Positions 47,192-56,153 of a stretch of 64,000 bases of DNA are shown here, one piece after another (position 1 is the stretch's first letter; each line of letters starts with the position of its first letter). The stretch is from an uncultured Pseudomonadota bacterium (GTDB lineage: Bacteria > Pseudomonadota > Gammaproteobacteria > Steroidobacterales > Steroidobacteraceae). The DNA is taken from contig CAIYLH010000069.1 in assembly GCA_903927005.1 (NCBI GenBank), positions 1-64,000 on the forward strand, written 5' to 3'. A program made the position numbers and the translations under genes. The notes under the pieces are model-generated. The model ran no database searches. It was given only the letters and a program-made list of their open reading frames with translations, and was not told where the DNA came from.

Positions 47192-47931
47192 ATGTTGCTC
47201 GACAGTTCGGCGACGAAATCGTAGGTATCGCCACGGTAGTAGGAGAGGGACATCTCGATCGCACGGCCATCGCGGGTGGAGCCGAGACGCTCGACAAGCA
47301 GGCCTGCTTCACCAGGCTTCGCCTTGAGGAGTTCCGCCTGGGCTGCCGTCAGCAGCACCGCGCGCAGTCGCTGCAGGGCGTGCACGGGGCGGTTGCCGCT
47401 GCGCTCGAGCGCCTCGTACAACGAGGAGTCGACGGCCTCCAGAGACGGCACGGCCGTGGCGACAACCGTTGCGTACTCCAGTGCCATGGGGGCATCGTCG
47501 GCATAGCGTAGACGATGGAATCGGTAGACCGGGGTGCCGGGGCTGAGCCGCAGGGCGAGAGACTCTTCGGGGGTGACCGTGCCGACCGAGCGTTTCAGCC
47601 AGATGCTACGGGGGATCCTGCCGCGTGCGCGCATGTCCTCGGAGAACGAGGTGAGCATCGAGAAGTTCTTCTCGACGCGACCGGAGACGAAGTTGCCGGA
47701 TCCCTGGCGACGGACCAGCAGGCCATCCCCAACCAGGCCGTCCAGGGCCTTGCGCACGGTGATGCGTGAGACGTTGAAGTCGACCGCGAGGTCGCGCTCC
47801 GCCGGCAGCGCGTCCTCGGGCCCGAGGATGCGCTGGTCGATGGCGTCCTTCAGCGCGCGCTGCAACTGCCGGTACAGTGGCAGGCTGCTGTTCGCATCGA
47901 GGGGACCGACTGACTTGGCGAGAGAGGTCAT
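47188..47931 (-). CDS. GntR/HutC-family regulator of the nag genes
   Basis: 247 aa from ATG 47931. The N-terminal winged helix is 'LPLYRQLQRALKDAIDQRI...LPAERDLAVDFNVSRITVRKALDGLVGDGLLVRRQGSGNFV'. The C-terminal UTRA ligand domain includes 'SLALRLSPGTPVYRFHRLRYADDAPMALEYA'. NagR/NagQ/DasR regulators of this type respond to GlcN-6-P or GlcNAc-6-P. It heads the minus-strand operon and probably controls the divergent plus-strand PTS operon through sites in 47932-48161. Confidence 0.9.
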   Translation of the reverse strand: MTSLAKSVGPLDANSSLPLYRQLQRALKDAIDQRILGPEDALPAERDLAVDFNVSRITVRKALDGLVGDGLLVRRQGSGNFVSGRVEKNFSMLTSFSEDMRARGRIPRSIWLKRSVGTVTPEESLALRLSPGTPVYRFHRLRYADDAPMALEYATVVATAVPSLEAVDSSLYEALERSGNRPVHALQRLRAVLLTAAQAELLKAKPGEAGLLVERLGSTRDGRAIEMSLSYYRGDTYDFVAELSSNM

Positions 47932-48030
47932 TCGACGAGGCCTTTGATTAAGGATCCTAAGCGGCAGTGTCCACCGCCTAGGCAATACCACCGAAAAACG
48001 CCTCGGTCGCCCGGAAGCGCTCCTAACCAA

Positions 48031-48060
48031 TTGTTTTTTAATGAGTTAGATTAAAAACAA
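48031..48060. promoter_or_regulatory. AT-rich inverted repeat in the divergent nag promoter region
   Basis: TTGTTTTTTAAT (48031-48042) and ATTAAAAACAA (48050-48060) form an inverted repeat with one extra T. It lies in the 230-bp region between the GntR gene and nagX. AATACCA (47984-47990) and TGGTATT (48098-48104) flank it as inverted half-sites 107 bp apart. These are candidate elements for regulator binding or looping. Which, if any, is the GntR site cannot be told by eye. Confidence 0.4.
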
Positions 48061-48161
48061 GGTGCCGAGAGCAGGATTGTAGCAAATTCCGTTGTATTGG
48101 TATTATATTGGACACGTACCTCTTAAATGCCTCCAATGCCGCGTCGACGGCGAGTAACCCC

Positions 48162-49277
48162 ATGCCGCCACTGCCCGCTCGCTCGCAGGCGATTGACGTC
48201 CTTCGCGGCCTTACGGTCGCACTGATGATCGTCGTCAACATGTCGGTCAGCGAGACCAAGTCCTTTGCGCCGCTGCTGCATGCGGTCTGGCACGGCCTCA
48301 CGCTGACAGACCTCGTGTTCCCGACCTTCCTGTTCGTGGTTGGTGCGTCGCTCGCATTTACGCTTGATCGGTACCAGAGCGGCGGAACGCCGGCGGTGCT
48401 GCGCAAGGTGCTCACGCGCGCGCTGCTGATCTTCATGTGCGGGTTCCTTCTGTATTGGTTCCCCTTCGTTGGCATCGACGCCAGTGGCCACTTTGGCCTG
48501 TTACCGCTGGCCAAGGCGCGCATACCGGGCGTGTTACAGCGGATCGCGCTGTGCTATGCCATTGCCGCGCTGGTCGTTCACTTCGGCGGGCGCCGGGCAG
48601 CGGTCTTTGCTGCCATTACCGCTCTGCTGGCTTATTGGGCTGCGCTCTATCTGGGCGGCGATTACTCGCTCACCGGAAACGCTGTGCTGGCAGTGGACCA
48701 TCTGCTATTGGGTGACGCGCACCTCTATAGGGGCGAAGGTATCCCGTTCGATCCCGAGGGCCTGCTCAGCACTTTGCCGGCGGTTGCGAACGTGCTTGCG
48801 GGCTATCTTGCTGCGCGACTGGTGCGCGAGCGCGGTGCGACCTGGGAGACGATCTCGCGCCTGCTGCTTGCCGCCGCGCCCTGCATCGTCGTGGCGCTGT
48901 GCTGGAGCGCCGTGCTGCCGTTCAACAAGAAGCTGTGGACGAGTTCCTATGCGCTATGCACGATCGGCATCGATCTTGCGGTGCTGGGGACGCTGGTCTA
49001 CTGGCTCGATCTGCGCCGCGTCTGGGGCTGGACCCCTTTCTTAGAGGCTTTTGGTCGCAACACGCTGTTCATTTACCTGCTCAGCGAAGTCGTAAGCACG
49101 ATTTTGAACCTCGTTTACATCGGTCCGCAGCCCCTGTACCTGTGGTTGTATGCCGAGTGCTTCGAGAGCTGGGCCGGTTCGAAGGTAGGCTCGCTGCTCT
49201 ACTCGGTCGCGTTCATGCTGTGCTGCTGGTTGGTGGCCTTTGCGATGGACCGGCGCAAGATCTACATAAAGCTTTGA
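48162..49277 (+). CDS. nagX: NagX-like inner-membrane protein (HGSNAT/DUF5009 acyltransferase family)
   Basis: 371 aa from ATG 48162, just before the conserved N-terminus 'SQAIDVLRGLTVALMIVVN'. About ten membrane helices; conserved parts include 'TDLVFPTFLFVVGASLAFTLDR', 'RIPGVLQRIALCYAIAAL' and 'GEGIPFDPEGLLSTLPAVANVLAGYLA'. Relatives are the bacterial counterparts of heparan-alpha-glucosaminide N-acetyltransferase and occur in GlcNAc/chitin regulons as NagX. A role in acetylating or importing amino sugars is inferred. It is the first gene of the plus-strand nag operon; the next starts 10 nt later. Confidence 0.88.
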   Translation: MPPLPARSQAIDVLRGLTVALMIVVNMSVSETKSFAPLLHAVWHGLTLTDLVFPTFLFVVGASLAFTLDRYQSGGTPAVLRKVLTRALLIFMCGFLLYWFPFVGIDASGHFGLLPLAKARIPGVLQRIALCYAIAALVVHFGGRRAAVFAAITALLAYWAALYLGGDYSLTGNAVLAVDHLLLGDAHLYRGEGIPFDPEGLLSTLPAVANVLAGYLAARLVRERGATWETISRLLLAAAPCIVVALCWSAVLPFNKKLWTSSYALCTIGIDLAVLGTLVYWLDLRRVWGWTPFLEAFGRNTLFIYLLSEVVSTILNLVYIGPQPLYLWLYAECFESWAGSKVGSLLYSVAFMLCCWLVAFAMDRRKIYIKL

Positions 49278-49287
49278 GAATCCGCTC

Positions 49288-51864
49288 ATGCGTCTGACTG
49301 CTCCCTGCAAGCCGCGCGTCGCGGCCACTCGCGCCACAGCGTCCGTTATGGTCGCGCTGACGGTGCTGTTGTGTCTGCCGATGGTGGTCGCCAGCGCCGC
49401 GCCGGCGGCCCCGATCGACCCGCGTTGGTCGCTCGATGACAACGTCTATCCGCCGGTGGTGACCGCCGCCCGCAGCCGCGGCCTGCTCGATCTACACAAC
49501 CATGGGTCCGAGGGGCTCGGTGCATCGGGATGGTCGCTGTATTTTACTTCCGCGGCTACGCTCACCAGTGGTGACACCGAGCAGCACTTGCGGATCGTCA
49601 ACCAGGGCGGCTCGTACTATCGCGTATCGCCGTTGCCGGGCTTCGAAGGAGTCGCGCCGGGGCAGAGCTTCCAGATTCGTCTGCCGTACGCAGATCTGGT
49701 CCTGAAGGACACCGAGGCGCCGCTGGGGGCGTTCCTCGTGCTTGATCGTGCGCCTGACGTTGGCATGCCCATCGCTCACTACGAGATCGCTCCACGCGTC
49801 CGTGCAGGCCAACTGCCGCGTGATACCGCCGAGCGTGCCGCGCAGCTAACGCCCGAAGTAATTTTCGAGCGCAATGCCGCCATTGCTGACGTTGCCGACG
49901 CTGATCTGCCACCGTTGCTGCCTACGCCGCTGCATTACGAGCGTGGTGCCGGCGTGCTGCACTGGGCGCATCGTCCGCGGGTTGTTGCGGCGCCTGCGCT
50001 TGGGCGCGAGGCCGCGCTCGCCGGACGGATCCTCGGCCGGGCCTTCGCAGATCCGGGCCCTGTAGCAACGGAGCCGCCGCTGAAGCTGCGCCTGCAGCCC
50101 ATCCCCGGGCTTGCCTCACCCGAGGCGTACGCGCTTACCGTTGATGCAGCGACCGGTGTGGAACTGAGTGCCAATACGGCGTCGGGGTTGTCGCGCGGCT
50201 TGCAGACGCTGCGGGCCCTGCTGCCGTCGGCGCCGGTCGTGGGCGGTGCATCGCTACCTGCGTGGCGGATCAGCGATGCTCCGCGCTTCGGCTATCGTGG
50301 CTTGGAGATCGACGTTGCGCGGAATTTCCAGCCGAAGGAATTCGTGCTGCGTTACCTGGACGTGATGGCGCGTTTCAAGCTCAACACGTTGCACATGCAC
50401 CTCACCGACGACGAGGGCTGGCGTCTGGAGATCGCAGGCTTGCCGGAGCTGACCGCGGTGGGTGGCCGACGCGGTCACAGCAGTGATCCGCTACGCCATC
50501 TGCCGCCCGCGCACGGCTCTGGCCCCGACGTTACCGATCCGCACGGCAGCGGCCATTACACGCGCTCGGATTTCCAGGCGATCCTGCGTCACGCCGCGTC
50601 ACTACACATAGAGGTGATTCCGGAAATCGAGATGCCGGGGCATGCGCGCTCACAGGTTATTGCTATGCGTAGCCGGGCAGAGAAGCTGGCGCGCGCGGGC
50701 GATCCGGCCGCGCAGCGGTTCCGGCTGGACGATCCCGCCGACCGCTCGGTCTACGAGTCGGCGCAGTCGTTTACCGACAACGTGATGAATCCGGCGCTGG
50801 AGTCGACCTATACGTTCATCGACCATGTGCTCGGCGAGGTCGTCGCGCTGTATCGTGAAGCAGGCGTTCCGCTGAAGACCATCCACGTCGGCGGCGACGA
50901 ACTGCCAGCGGGGGCCTGGGAGCGCTCGCCCGCGTGCGAAGCGCTGAAGGCACGTCGCCATCTGGCCAGCACCGCGGATGTGTGGAACTACTTCTACACG
51001 CGGGTTGATCGGTTGCTAATGGCGCGTGGCCTGCAGGCCTCGGGTTGGGAGGAGATCGGTTCGCGGCGCGCAAAAATACATGGAGTCGACAAGCTGATTC
51101 CGAACCCCGCGTTCGTGAACCACGATTTCCGCGTCTACGTCTGGAACGATCTATGGGGAGCCGAGGACCTCGGCATGCGGCTCGCCAACGCCGGCTACAA
51201 GACGATCCTAGCGCCAGTCAGCGCGTTCTATCTCGACATGGCCTATAACCAGAACTACGACGAGCCGGGCGGCAAATGGGCGCCGTTCATCGACATCGAT
51301 GCTGCCTACGACTTTGTGCCGTATGACTTCGTCCGCCGTACTGCCACCGATCCCACGCCAGTGTCCGGTCGCGATGGCCTGTCGGACTTTGGGCGCAGCA
51401 ACATCCTTGGCCTCGAGGCGGAGATGTGGAGCGAGACGATGCGCGAGCCGCGCCAGATCGAGTACCTGCTGATGCCACGGCTGATCGCATTCGCTGAGCG
51501 GGCATGGGCCGCTGATCCGGCCTGGGCCCAGGCGAGCGATGCAGCCAGCGCCGGGCGCCTGTACGCGAGCGCATGGTCTACGTTCATGAACCAACTCGGC
51601 AGGCAGGTGCTGCCGCATATCGACGCTGAGGCGGATGGTATTGGCTATAGGATTCCACCGCCGGGCCTGCGTCGGATGGACGGCAAGGTCGAGGCGAACT
51701 CGCAGCTACCGGGCTTCACATTGCGCTACACGACCGATGGTGAGGAGCCAACGGCCGCGAGTGCTCGGGTCACGGGCCCGATAGCGTCCCGCGCGATGAT
51801 CCGGGTCGCGGCGTTCGCCAGCAACGGTCGCGCGGGCCGGAGCAGCCAGATCGACAATCGCTGA
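49288..51864 (+). CDS. Secreted beta-N-acetylhexosaminidase, GH20
   Basis: 858 aa with a signal peptide (ATASVMVALTVLLCLPMVVASAAP). Domains in order: a CHB_HEX-type N-terminal carbohydrate-binding domain (about 45-200), the GH20 small domain (about 210-325), the catalytic TIM barrel from 'PRFGYRGLEIDVARNFQPKEFVLRYLDVMARFKLNTLHMHLTDDEGWRLEI', and a C-terminal chitobiase-type domain ('LRYTTDGEEPTAAS'). The catalytic pair is Asp537-Glu538 in 'HVGGDELP'. It releases GlcNAc from chitobiose or glycan ends in the periplasm or outside, feeding the PTS encoded downstream. Confidence 0.95.
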   Translation: MRLTAPCKPRVAATRATASVMVALTVLLCLPMVVASAAPAAPIDPRWSLDDNVYPPVVTAARSRGLLDLHNHGSEGLGASGWSLYFTSAATLTSGDTEQHLRIVNQGGSYYRVSPLPGFEGVAPGQSFQIRLPYADLVLKDTEAPLGAFLVLDRAPDVGMPIAHYEIAPRVRAGQLPRDTAERAAQLTPEVIFERNAAIADVADADLPPLLPTPLHYERGAGVLHWAHRPRVVAAPALGREAALAGRILGRAFADPGPVATEPPLKLRLQPIPGLASPEAYALTVDAATGVELSANTASGLSRGLQTLRALLPSAPVVGGASLPAWRISDAPRFGYRGLEIDVARNFQPKEFVLRYLDVMARFKLNTLHMHLTDDEGWRLEIAGLPELTAVGGRRGHSSDPLRHLPPAHGSGPDVTDPHGSGHYTRSDFQAILRHAASLHIEVIPEIEMPGHARSQVIAMRSRAEKLARAGDPAAQRFRLDDPADRSVYESAQSFTDNVMNPALESTYTFIDHVLGEVVALYREAGVPLKTIHVGGDELPAGAWERSPACEALKARRHLASTADVWNYFYTRVDRLLMARGLQASGWEEIGSRRAKIHGVDKLIPNPAFVNHDFRVYVWNDLWGAEDLGMRLANAGYKTILAPVSAFYLDMAYNQNYDEPGGKWAPFIDIDAAYDFVPYDFVRRTATDPTPVSGRDGLSDFGRSNILGLEAEMWSETMREPRQIEYLLMPRLIAFAERAWAADPAWAQASDAASAGRLYASAWSTFMNQLGRQVLPHIDAEADGIGYRIPPPGLRRMDGKVEANSQLPGFTLRYTTDGEEPTAASARVTGPIASRAMIRVAAFASNGRAGRSSQIDNR

Positions 51865-51893
51865 CCGCATGCAACTGAGCCCCCCCCTTTGAC

Positions 51894-54422
51894 ATGACGA
51901 GCACCGATACCTCGATGGCAACTCTCGATGTCCTCTGCCCCGTGGATGGCTGGATCGTGCCCTTGGTCGAGGTGCCTGATCCGGTTTTTTCTGGGGGTCT
52001 TGCGGGAGACGGGGTTGCGATTGATCCAGTCGGTGAGCTACTGCACGCGCCATGCGACGGGATGGTCCGTCTGATGCGTGGAGGTCGCCATGCGCTGATG
52101 ATGTCGACTGCCGCGGGCGACCTGCTACTGCACGTCGGGATCGACACGGTGGCGTTGCGCGGGGAGGGGTTTGATCTGTGTGTCACTGATGGCGCACGGG
52201 TCCAGGCCGGTCAGCCGCTGTTACGCTTCGACCTTGATCTGTTGGCCGCCAGGGCGCCAAGTCTCGTGACGCCGGTGCTGCTGAGCGGTGCCGCTGCCGG
52301 TGCGATCCTGCAGCGTCGTGGCCCGGGACGAGTTCGGGTCGGCGAGGTGCTGTATACGGCGCGATCGATCGTCGCCGCGACAACAGCGGCCGCCCCAGTC
52401 CCTGCAATCAGCCTGCAGCGAGAGTGGCGTGTGCCGTTTGATCATGGACTGCATGCCCGGCCGGCGGCGCAGATCGCCGCCGCTCTTGGCCCCTTTCTTG
52501 CGCAGGTAAGGATTGTTGCGAACGGTCGCAGCGCGAGCGCGCGTAGTCCGATTGGCATGATGACCCTGGGCGTCGATCGTGGCGATCGAGTGGAGATCCA
52601 TGCCAGTGGCGCTGACGCGGCAGCGGCGCTGGAAGCGCTGGCAGGGATATTCGGCGAGGCAGCTCTCCTGCGCCCCGGCAACGTGTCAGCGGCCGTACGC
52701 GCAGCGAGGCCTTCGGCAGGCAGCAGTGTGGCGGCAGTGATCGCTTCACGTGGTGTTTCGATTGGTGTTGCGTTCTCATTGCGCGACGTGGAGCTTGAGA
52801 TTCCGCCGTCATGTGGCGATATCGTCGCCGAGCGCGCCCGGCTCGCCGCGGCGATCGCAACGGTTCGGCGCCAGCTGCTCGCGCGGGCCGAGCGCATGGA
52901 CGGGGTCCGGCGCGGTGTGCTCGATGCCCACCTTGCGCTGCTCGAAGATCCAGAGCTCATGCACGAGGCGCAAGGTGCTGTGGCGTCCGGGCACGGCGCC
53001 GGCGCTGCGTGGCGCGACACCCTGGCTCGGGCCGCCGATGCCCTGGGTCGGCTCGGTGACCCGCGCATGGCCGAAAGGCGCGCGGACCTGATCGATTTGC
53101 AGCGGCAGGTGTTGCGGGCGATCGCCGGTGTTGAAACGCCGGCGGGTTCCCTGCTGCCCGAGCGGGCGATTGTGCTCGCTGACGAACTGCTGCCCTCGCA
53201 ACTGCTGGCGCTGGACGCGGGCCGGGTTGCAGGACTGTGTACTGCATTGGGAGGCGCTACCTCCCATGTTGCGATTCTCGCGGCGTCTCTCGGCTTGCCG
53301 ATGCTGGTTGCAGCCGGTGCCGCGGTATTGGAAATCGCCGACGGCACGACACTCGTGCTCGATGCCGACGTCGGATTCCTGCATGTTGCGCCCGGAGCCG
53401 AGGAGTTGGCCGCCATTCAGCGGCGCGTCACCGAGGCAGCGCTGTGGGCGGTTGCGGATGCCGCTTCTGCGGGTCTGTCGGCGTCGCTGCGTGATGGCAC
53501 GAGTGTGCGTGTCGACGCCAACCTCGGCGCAGTCGAGGAGGCAGTAGGCGCCCTGCGAGGCGGCGCCGATGGCTGTGGGTTGCTGCGTACTGAGTTCTTG
53601 TTCCTCGAGCGTGATACCGCACCGACTGAGGACGAGCAGCTAGCGGTCTACCAGGCGCTTGCAGATGCACTCGGCGGGCGGCCGCTGACGATCCGTACGC
53701 TCGATGCAGGCGGTGACAAGCCCATCCCATTTTTGCCGATGCCGCCTGAGGAAAATCCGGCGCTCGGCTTGCGCGGCGTGCGTACAAGCCTTGCGATGCC
53801 GGCGGTGTTTGATGCGCAGCTGCGTGCGCTGTTACGGGTCCGCTCGCAGCACGGCTGCCGCATCCTATTGCCGATGGTGACCGATGCTGCTGACGTGCGC
53901 CTCGTTCGCGAGCGGCTCGTCCGTCTCGCCGCTGAGCTTGGCGTCGCGATGCCGTCGCTAGGCGCAATGATCGAGACCCCGGCCTCTGCGCTACTGGCGG
54001 ATCAGCTTGCACCGTTGGTCGATTTCTTCTCAATCGGCAGCAATGACCTGTCGCAGTACGTGCTTGCAATTGACCGGCTGCATCCTACGCTCGCGTCGCG
54101 CCTGGATGCGTTGCATCCAGCGGTGCTGCGCATGATCGCGACCGCAACCGCTGCGGCAAGCGCTGGCGGCGTCGAGATCTGTGTTTGCGGCAGCCTGGCG
54201 TCGGATCCGGAGGCGGTGCCGCTGCTGCTGGCGCTGGGCGCCCGCGAGCTGTCGGTCGTGCCATCGATGGTCGGCCGCATCAAGAGCGTCGTTCGGACGC
54301 TGTCGCTCGCCGATTGCGCGGCATTGCTGCAGCAGGCGCTGGCACTCGATAGTGCCGAGGCCGTGCGTGCGAAAGTTCGGGATTTCACAAACAGCCGGGC
54401 GACTGCGTCTGCGGCGGAGTAG
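51894..54422 (+). CDS. PTS EIIA(Glc-type)-HPr-EI fusion protein
   Basis: 842 aa holding three phosphotransfer modules. EIIA of the Crr type has phospho-His80 in 'LLLHVGIDTVALRGEGF'. HPr has His187 in 'DHGLHARPAAQIA'. Enzyme I has His458 in 'GGATSHVAILAASLGLPM', 'LLRTEFLFLERDTAPTEDEQL', 'IGSNDLSQYVLAIDR' and 'VEICVCGSLASDP' with the C-terminal acid/base Cys. One protein can thus carry phosphate from PEP to the NagE transporter, whose gene starts 4 nt later. Similar fusions occur in GlcNAc and fructose PTSs of proteobacteria lacking a general PTS. The ribosome-binding site is weak. Confidence 0.94.
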   Translation: MTSTDTSMATLDVLCPVDGWIVPLVEVPDPVFSGGLAGDGVAIDPVGELLHAPCDGMVRLMRGGRHALMMSTAAGDLLLHVGIDTVALRGEGFDLCVTDGARVQAGQPLLRFDLDLLAARAPSLVTPVLLSGAAAGAILQRRGPGRVRVGEVLYTARSIVAATTAAAPVPAISLQREWRVPFDHGLHARPAAQIAAALGPFLAQVRIVANGRSASARSPIGMMTLGVDRGDRVEIHASGADAAAALEALAGIFGEAALLRPGNVSAAVRAARPSAGSSVAAVIASRGVSIGVAFSLRDVELEIPPSCGDIVAERARLAAAIATVRRQLLARAERMDGVRRGVLDAHLALLEDPELMHEAQGAVASGHGAGAAWRDTLARAADALGRLGDPRMAERRADLIDLQRQVLRAIAGVETPAGSLLPERAIVLADELLPSQLLALDAGRVAGLCTALGGATSHVAILAASLGLPMLVAAGAAVLEIADGTTLVLDADVGFLHVAPGAEELAAIQRRVTEAALWAVADAASAGLSASLRDGTSVRVDANLGAVEEAVGALRGGADGCGLLRTEFLFLERDTAPTEDEQLAVYQALADALGGRPLTIRTLDAGGDKPIPFLPMPPEENPALGLRGVRTSLAMPAVFDAQLRALLRVRSQHGCRILLPMVTDAADVRLVRERLVRLAAELGVAMPSLGAMIETPASALLADQLAPLVDFFSIGSNDLSQYVLAIDRLHPTLASRLDALHPAVLRMIATATAAASAGGVEICVCGSLASDPEAVPLLLALGARELSVVPSMVGRIKSVVRTLSLADCAALLQQALALDSAEAVRAKVRDFTNSRATASAAE

Positions 54423-54426
54423 CAAG

Positions 54427-56151
54427 ATGGCGAGCGTGATCGACGGATTCCAGCGATTGGGTCGTGCCCTGATGCTGCCCATTGCAGTGCTTCCCGTCGC
54501 GGGTCTGCTGCTCAGGCTCGGGCAGGCCGACTTGCTCGGCATCCCGGTGTTGGCGGCGGCGGGAGATGCGGTGTTCTCCAACCTCGGGTTGGTGTTCGCG
54601 GTAGGCGTTGCGGTGGGCCTGGCGCGCGAGAACCACGGAGCGGCGGGACTGGCGAGCCTGGTGGGCTTTCTGGTCGCGACCAAGGGCGCCGAGTCGCTGC
54701 TCGCCGTACCGCCGATGATCGGCGACGGGCTGGTAGGCGCCGCTCTCGATGCGGCCCGGGCTGGCTGGCGCAGCCAGCAGCTGGCGAAGCTAAGCATGCC
54801 GGTCGGAATTCTCTCCGGCTTGATCGCAGGCTACGTCTACAACCGTTACAGCGAGATAAAGCTACCGAGCTACCTGTCCTTCTTTGGCGGGCGACGCTTC
54901 GTCCCTATCGTGACGGGCTGCGTGGGTGTATTGGTCGCCACGGCGTTCGGCTTTGGCTGGCCGGTGCTTGCAAGCGGCATGGATTCCCTCAGCCATGCGG
55001 TGCTCAGCTCCGGTAGCGTCGGCTTGTTTGCCTACGGCGTACTCAATCGCCTGCTGATCGTGACCGGTCTGCACCATATCCTGAATAACCTGGCGTGGTT
55101 TCTGCTCGGCGACTACCACGGCGTGACGGGGGACCTGAAGCGCTACTTCGCCGGCGACCCTACCGCTGGGGTGTTCATGAGCGGCTTCTTCCCGGTGATG
55201 ATGTTTGGACTACCGGGAGCGTGCCTGGCGATGTATCGGGCGGCCAGGCCCGAGCGGCGCGCGGCCGTCGGCGGACTGCTCCTGTCCATCGCACTGACCT
55301 CGTTTCTGACGGGTGTCACCGAGCCGATCGAGTTCACGTTCATGTTCGTGGCGCCCGCCCTGTATTTGGTTCACGCGCTGTTGACGGGACTTTCGATGGT
55401 GCTGATGCAGATCGTAGGGGTGCACCTCGGCTTCAGCTTCTCGGCGGGACTGTTTGACTACCTGCTGAACTTCTCCAAGGCGACCCATCCGCTGTGGTTG
55501 CTGCCGATCGGTGCAGCCTATTTCGCAGCGTATTACCTGCTATTCCGCTATGGCATCACACGCTTTAACCTCGGCACCCCCGGCAGGGAGCCGGCCGATG
55601 CTCTGATCGCGCCCGTTATGGCCGGTTCGTCGGTCGACGATCGCGCCGGGCGCTTCGTGGCTGCGCTCGGCGGCGCTGCGAATCTGACAGTAATCGATGC
55701 GTGCACGACACGATTGCGACTGACCGTCGCCGATGGCAGTCGCGTTGACTCAAAAGCGCTGGCGGCACTCGGTGCGATGGGCGTGATCCAGCCAGCCGCG
55801 AATGTAGTTCAGGTCGTGCTCGGACCCATCGCCGATCAGGTCGCTGGTGAGATGCGGGCGCATGTGCGCCTGACTGGCGCTGCCTCAGCGGCAGCGCCGC
55901 CAGCAGCGGGCGTCGATATGTCCGGGCCTGCGCTGCTTGCGGCTTTGGGGGGGCGTGCCAATCTGCGTACCGTGTCCGCCCATGCAAACCGTCTGGTGGT
56001 GGAACTTGCCGATGGGCAGCGCATTGACGAAGCAGCGCTGCTGGCGTTGGGGGTGCGTGACATTGGTCATTCGAGCCATGGGAGCGTGCATCTGCTGCTG
56101 GTCGGAGATGCGATGGCGATGGCTTCTGTCCTGCAACCCACTATAGGCTGA
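54427..56151 (+). CDS. nagE: N-acetylglucosamine PTS transporter NagE (EIIC plus two EIIB-like domains)
   Basis: 574 aa from ATG 54427; the longer frame upstream is inside the EI gene. Residues 1-390 are the EIIC channel ('GRALMLPIAVLPVAGLLLRLG', 'HHILNNLAWFLLGDYHGVTGDLKRYFAGDPTAGVFMSGFFPVMMFGLPGA', 'FLTGVTEPIEFTFMF'). A functional EIIB has phospho-Cys426 in 'VIDACTTRLRL'. A second EIIB-like domain at about 495-570 has His519 where the Cys should be ('SAHANRLVV'). It imports and phosphorylates GlcNAc. EIIA is supplied by the upstream fusion protein rather than at its own C-terminus. Confidence 0.92.
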   Translation: MASVIDGFQRLGRALMLPIAVLPVAGLLLRLGQADLLGIPVLAAAGDAVFSNLGLVFAVGVAVGLARENHGAAGLASLVGFLVATKGAESLLAVPPMIGDGLVGAALDAARAGWRSQQLAKLSMPVGILSGLIAGYVYNRYSEIKLPSYLSFFGGRRFVPIVTGCVGVLVATAFGFGWPVLASGMDSLSHAVLSSGSVGLFAYGVLNRLLIVTGLHHILNNLAWFLLGDYHGVTGDLKRYFAGDPTAGVFMSGFFPVMMFGLPGACLAMYRAARPERRAAVGGLLLSIALTSFLTGVTEPIEFTFMFVAPALYLVHALLTGLSMVLMQIVGVHLGFSFSAGLFDYLLNFSKATHPLWLLPIGAAYFAAYYLLFRYGITRFNLGTPGREPADALIAPVMAGSSVDDRAGRFVAALGGAANLTVIDACTTRLRLTVADGSRVDSKALAALGAMGVIQPAANVVQVVLGPIADQVAGEMRAHVRLTGAASAAAPPAAGVDMSGPALLAALGGRANLRTVSAHANRLVVELADGQRIDEAALLALGVRDIGHSSHGSVHLLLVGDAMAMASVLQPTIG

Positions 56152-56153
56152 CC

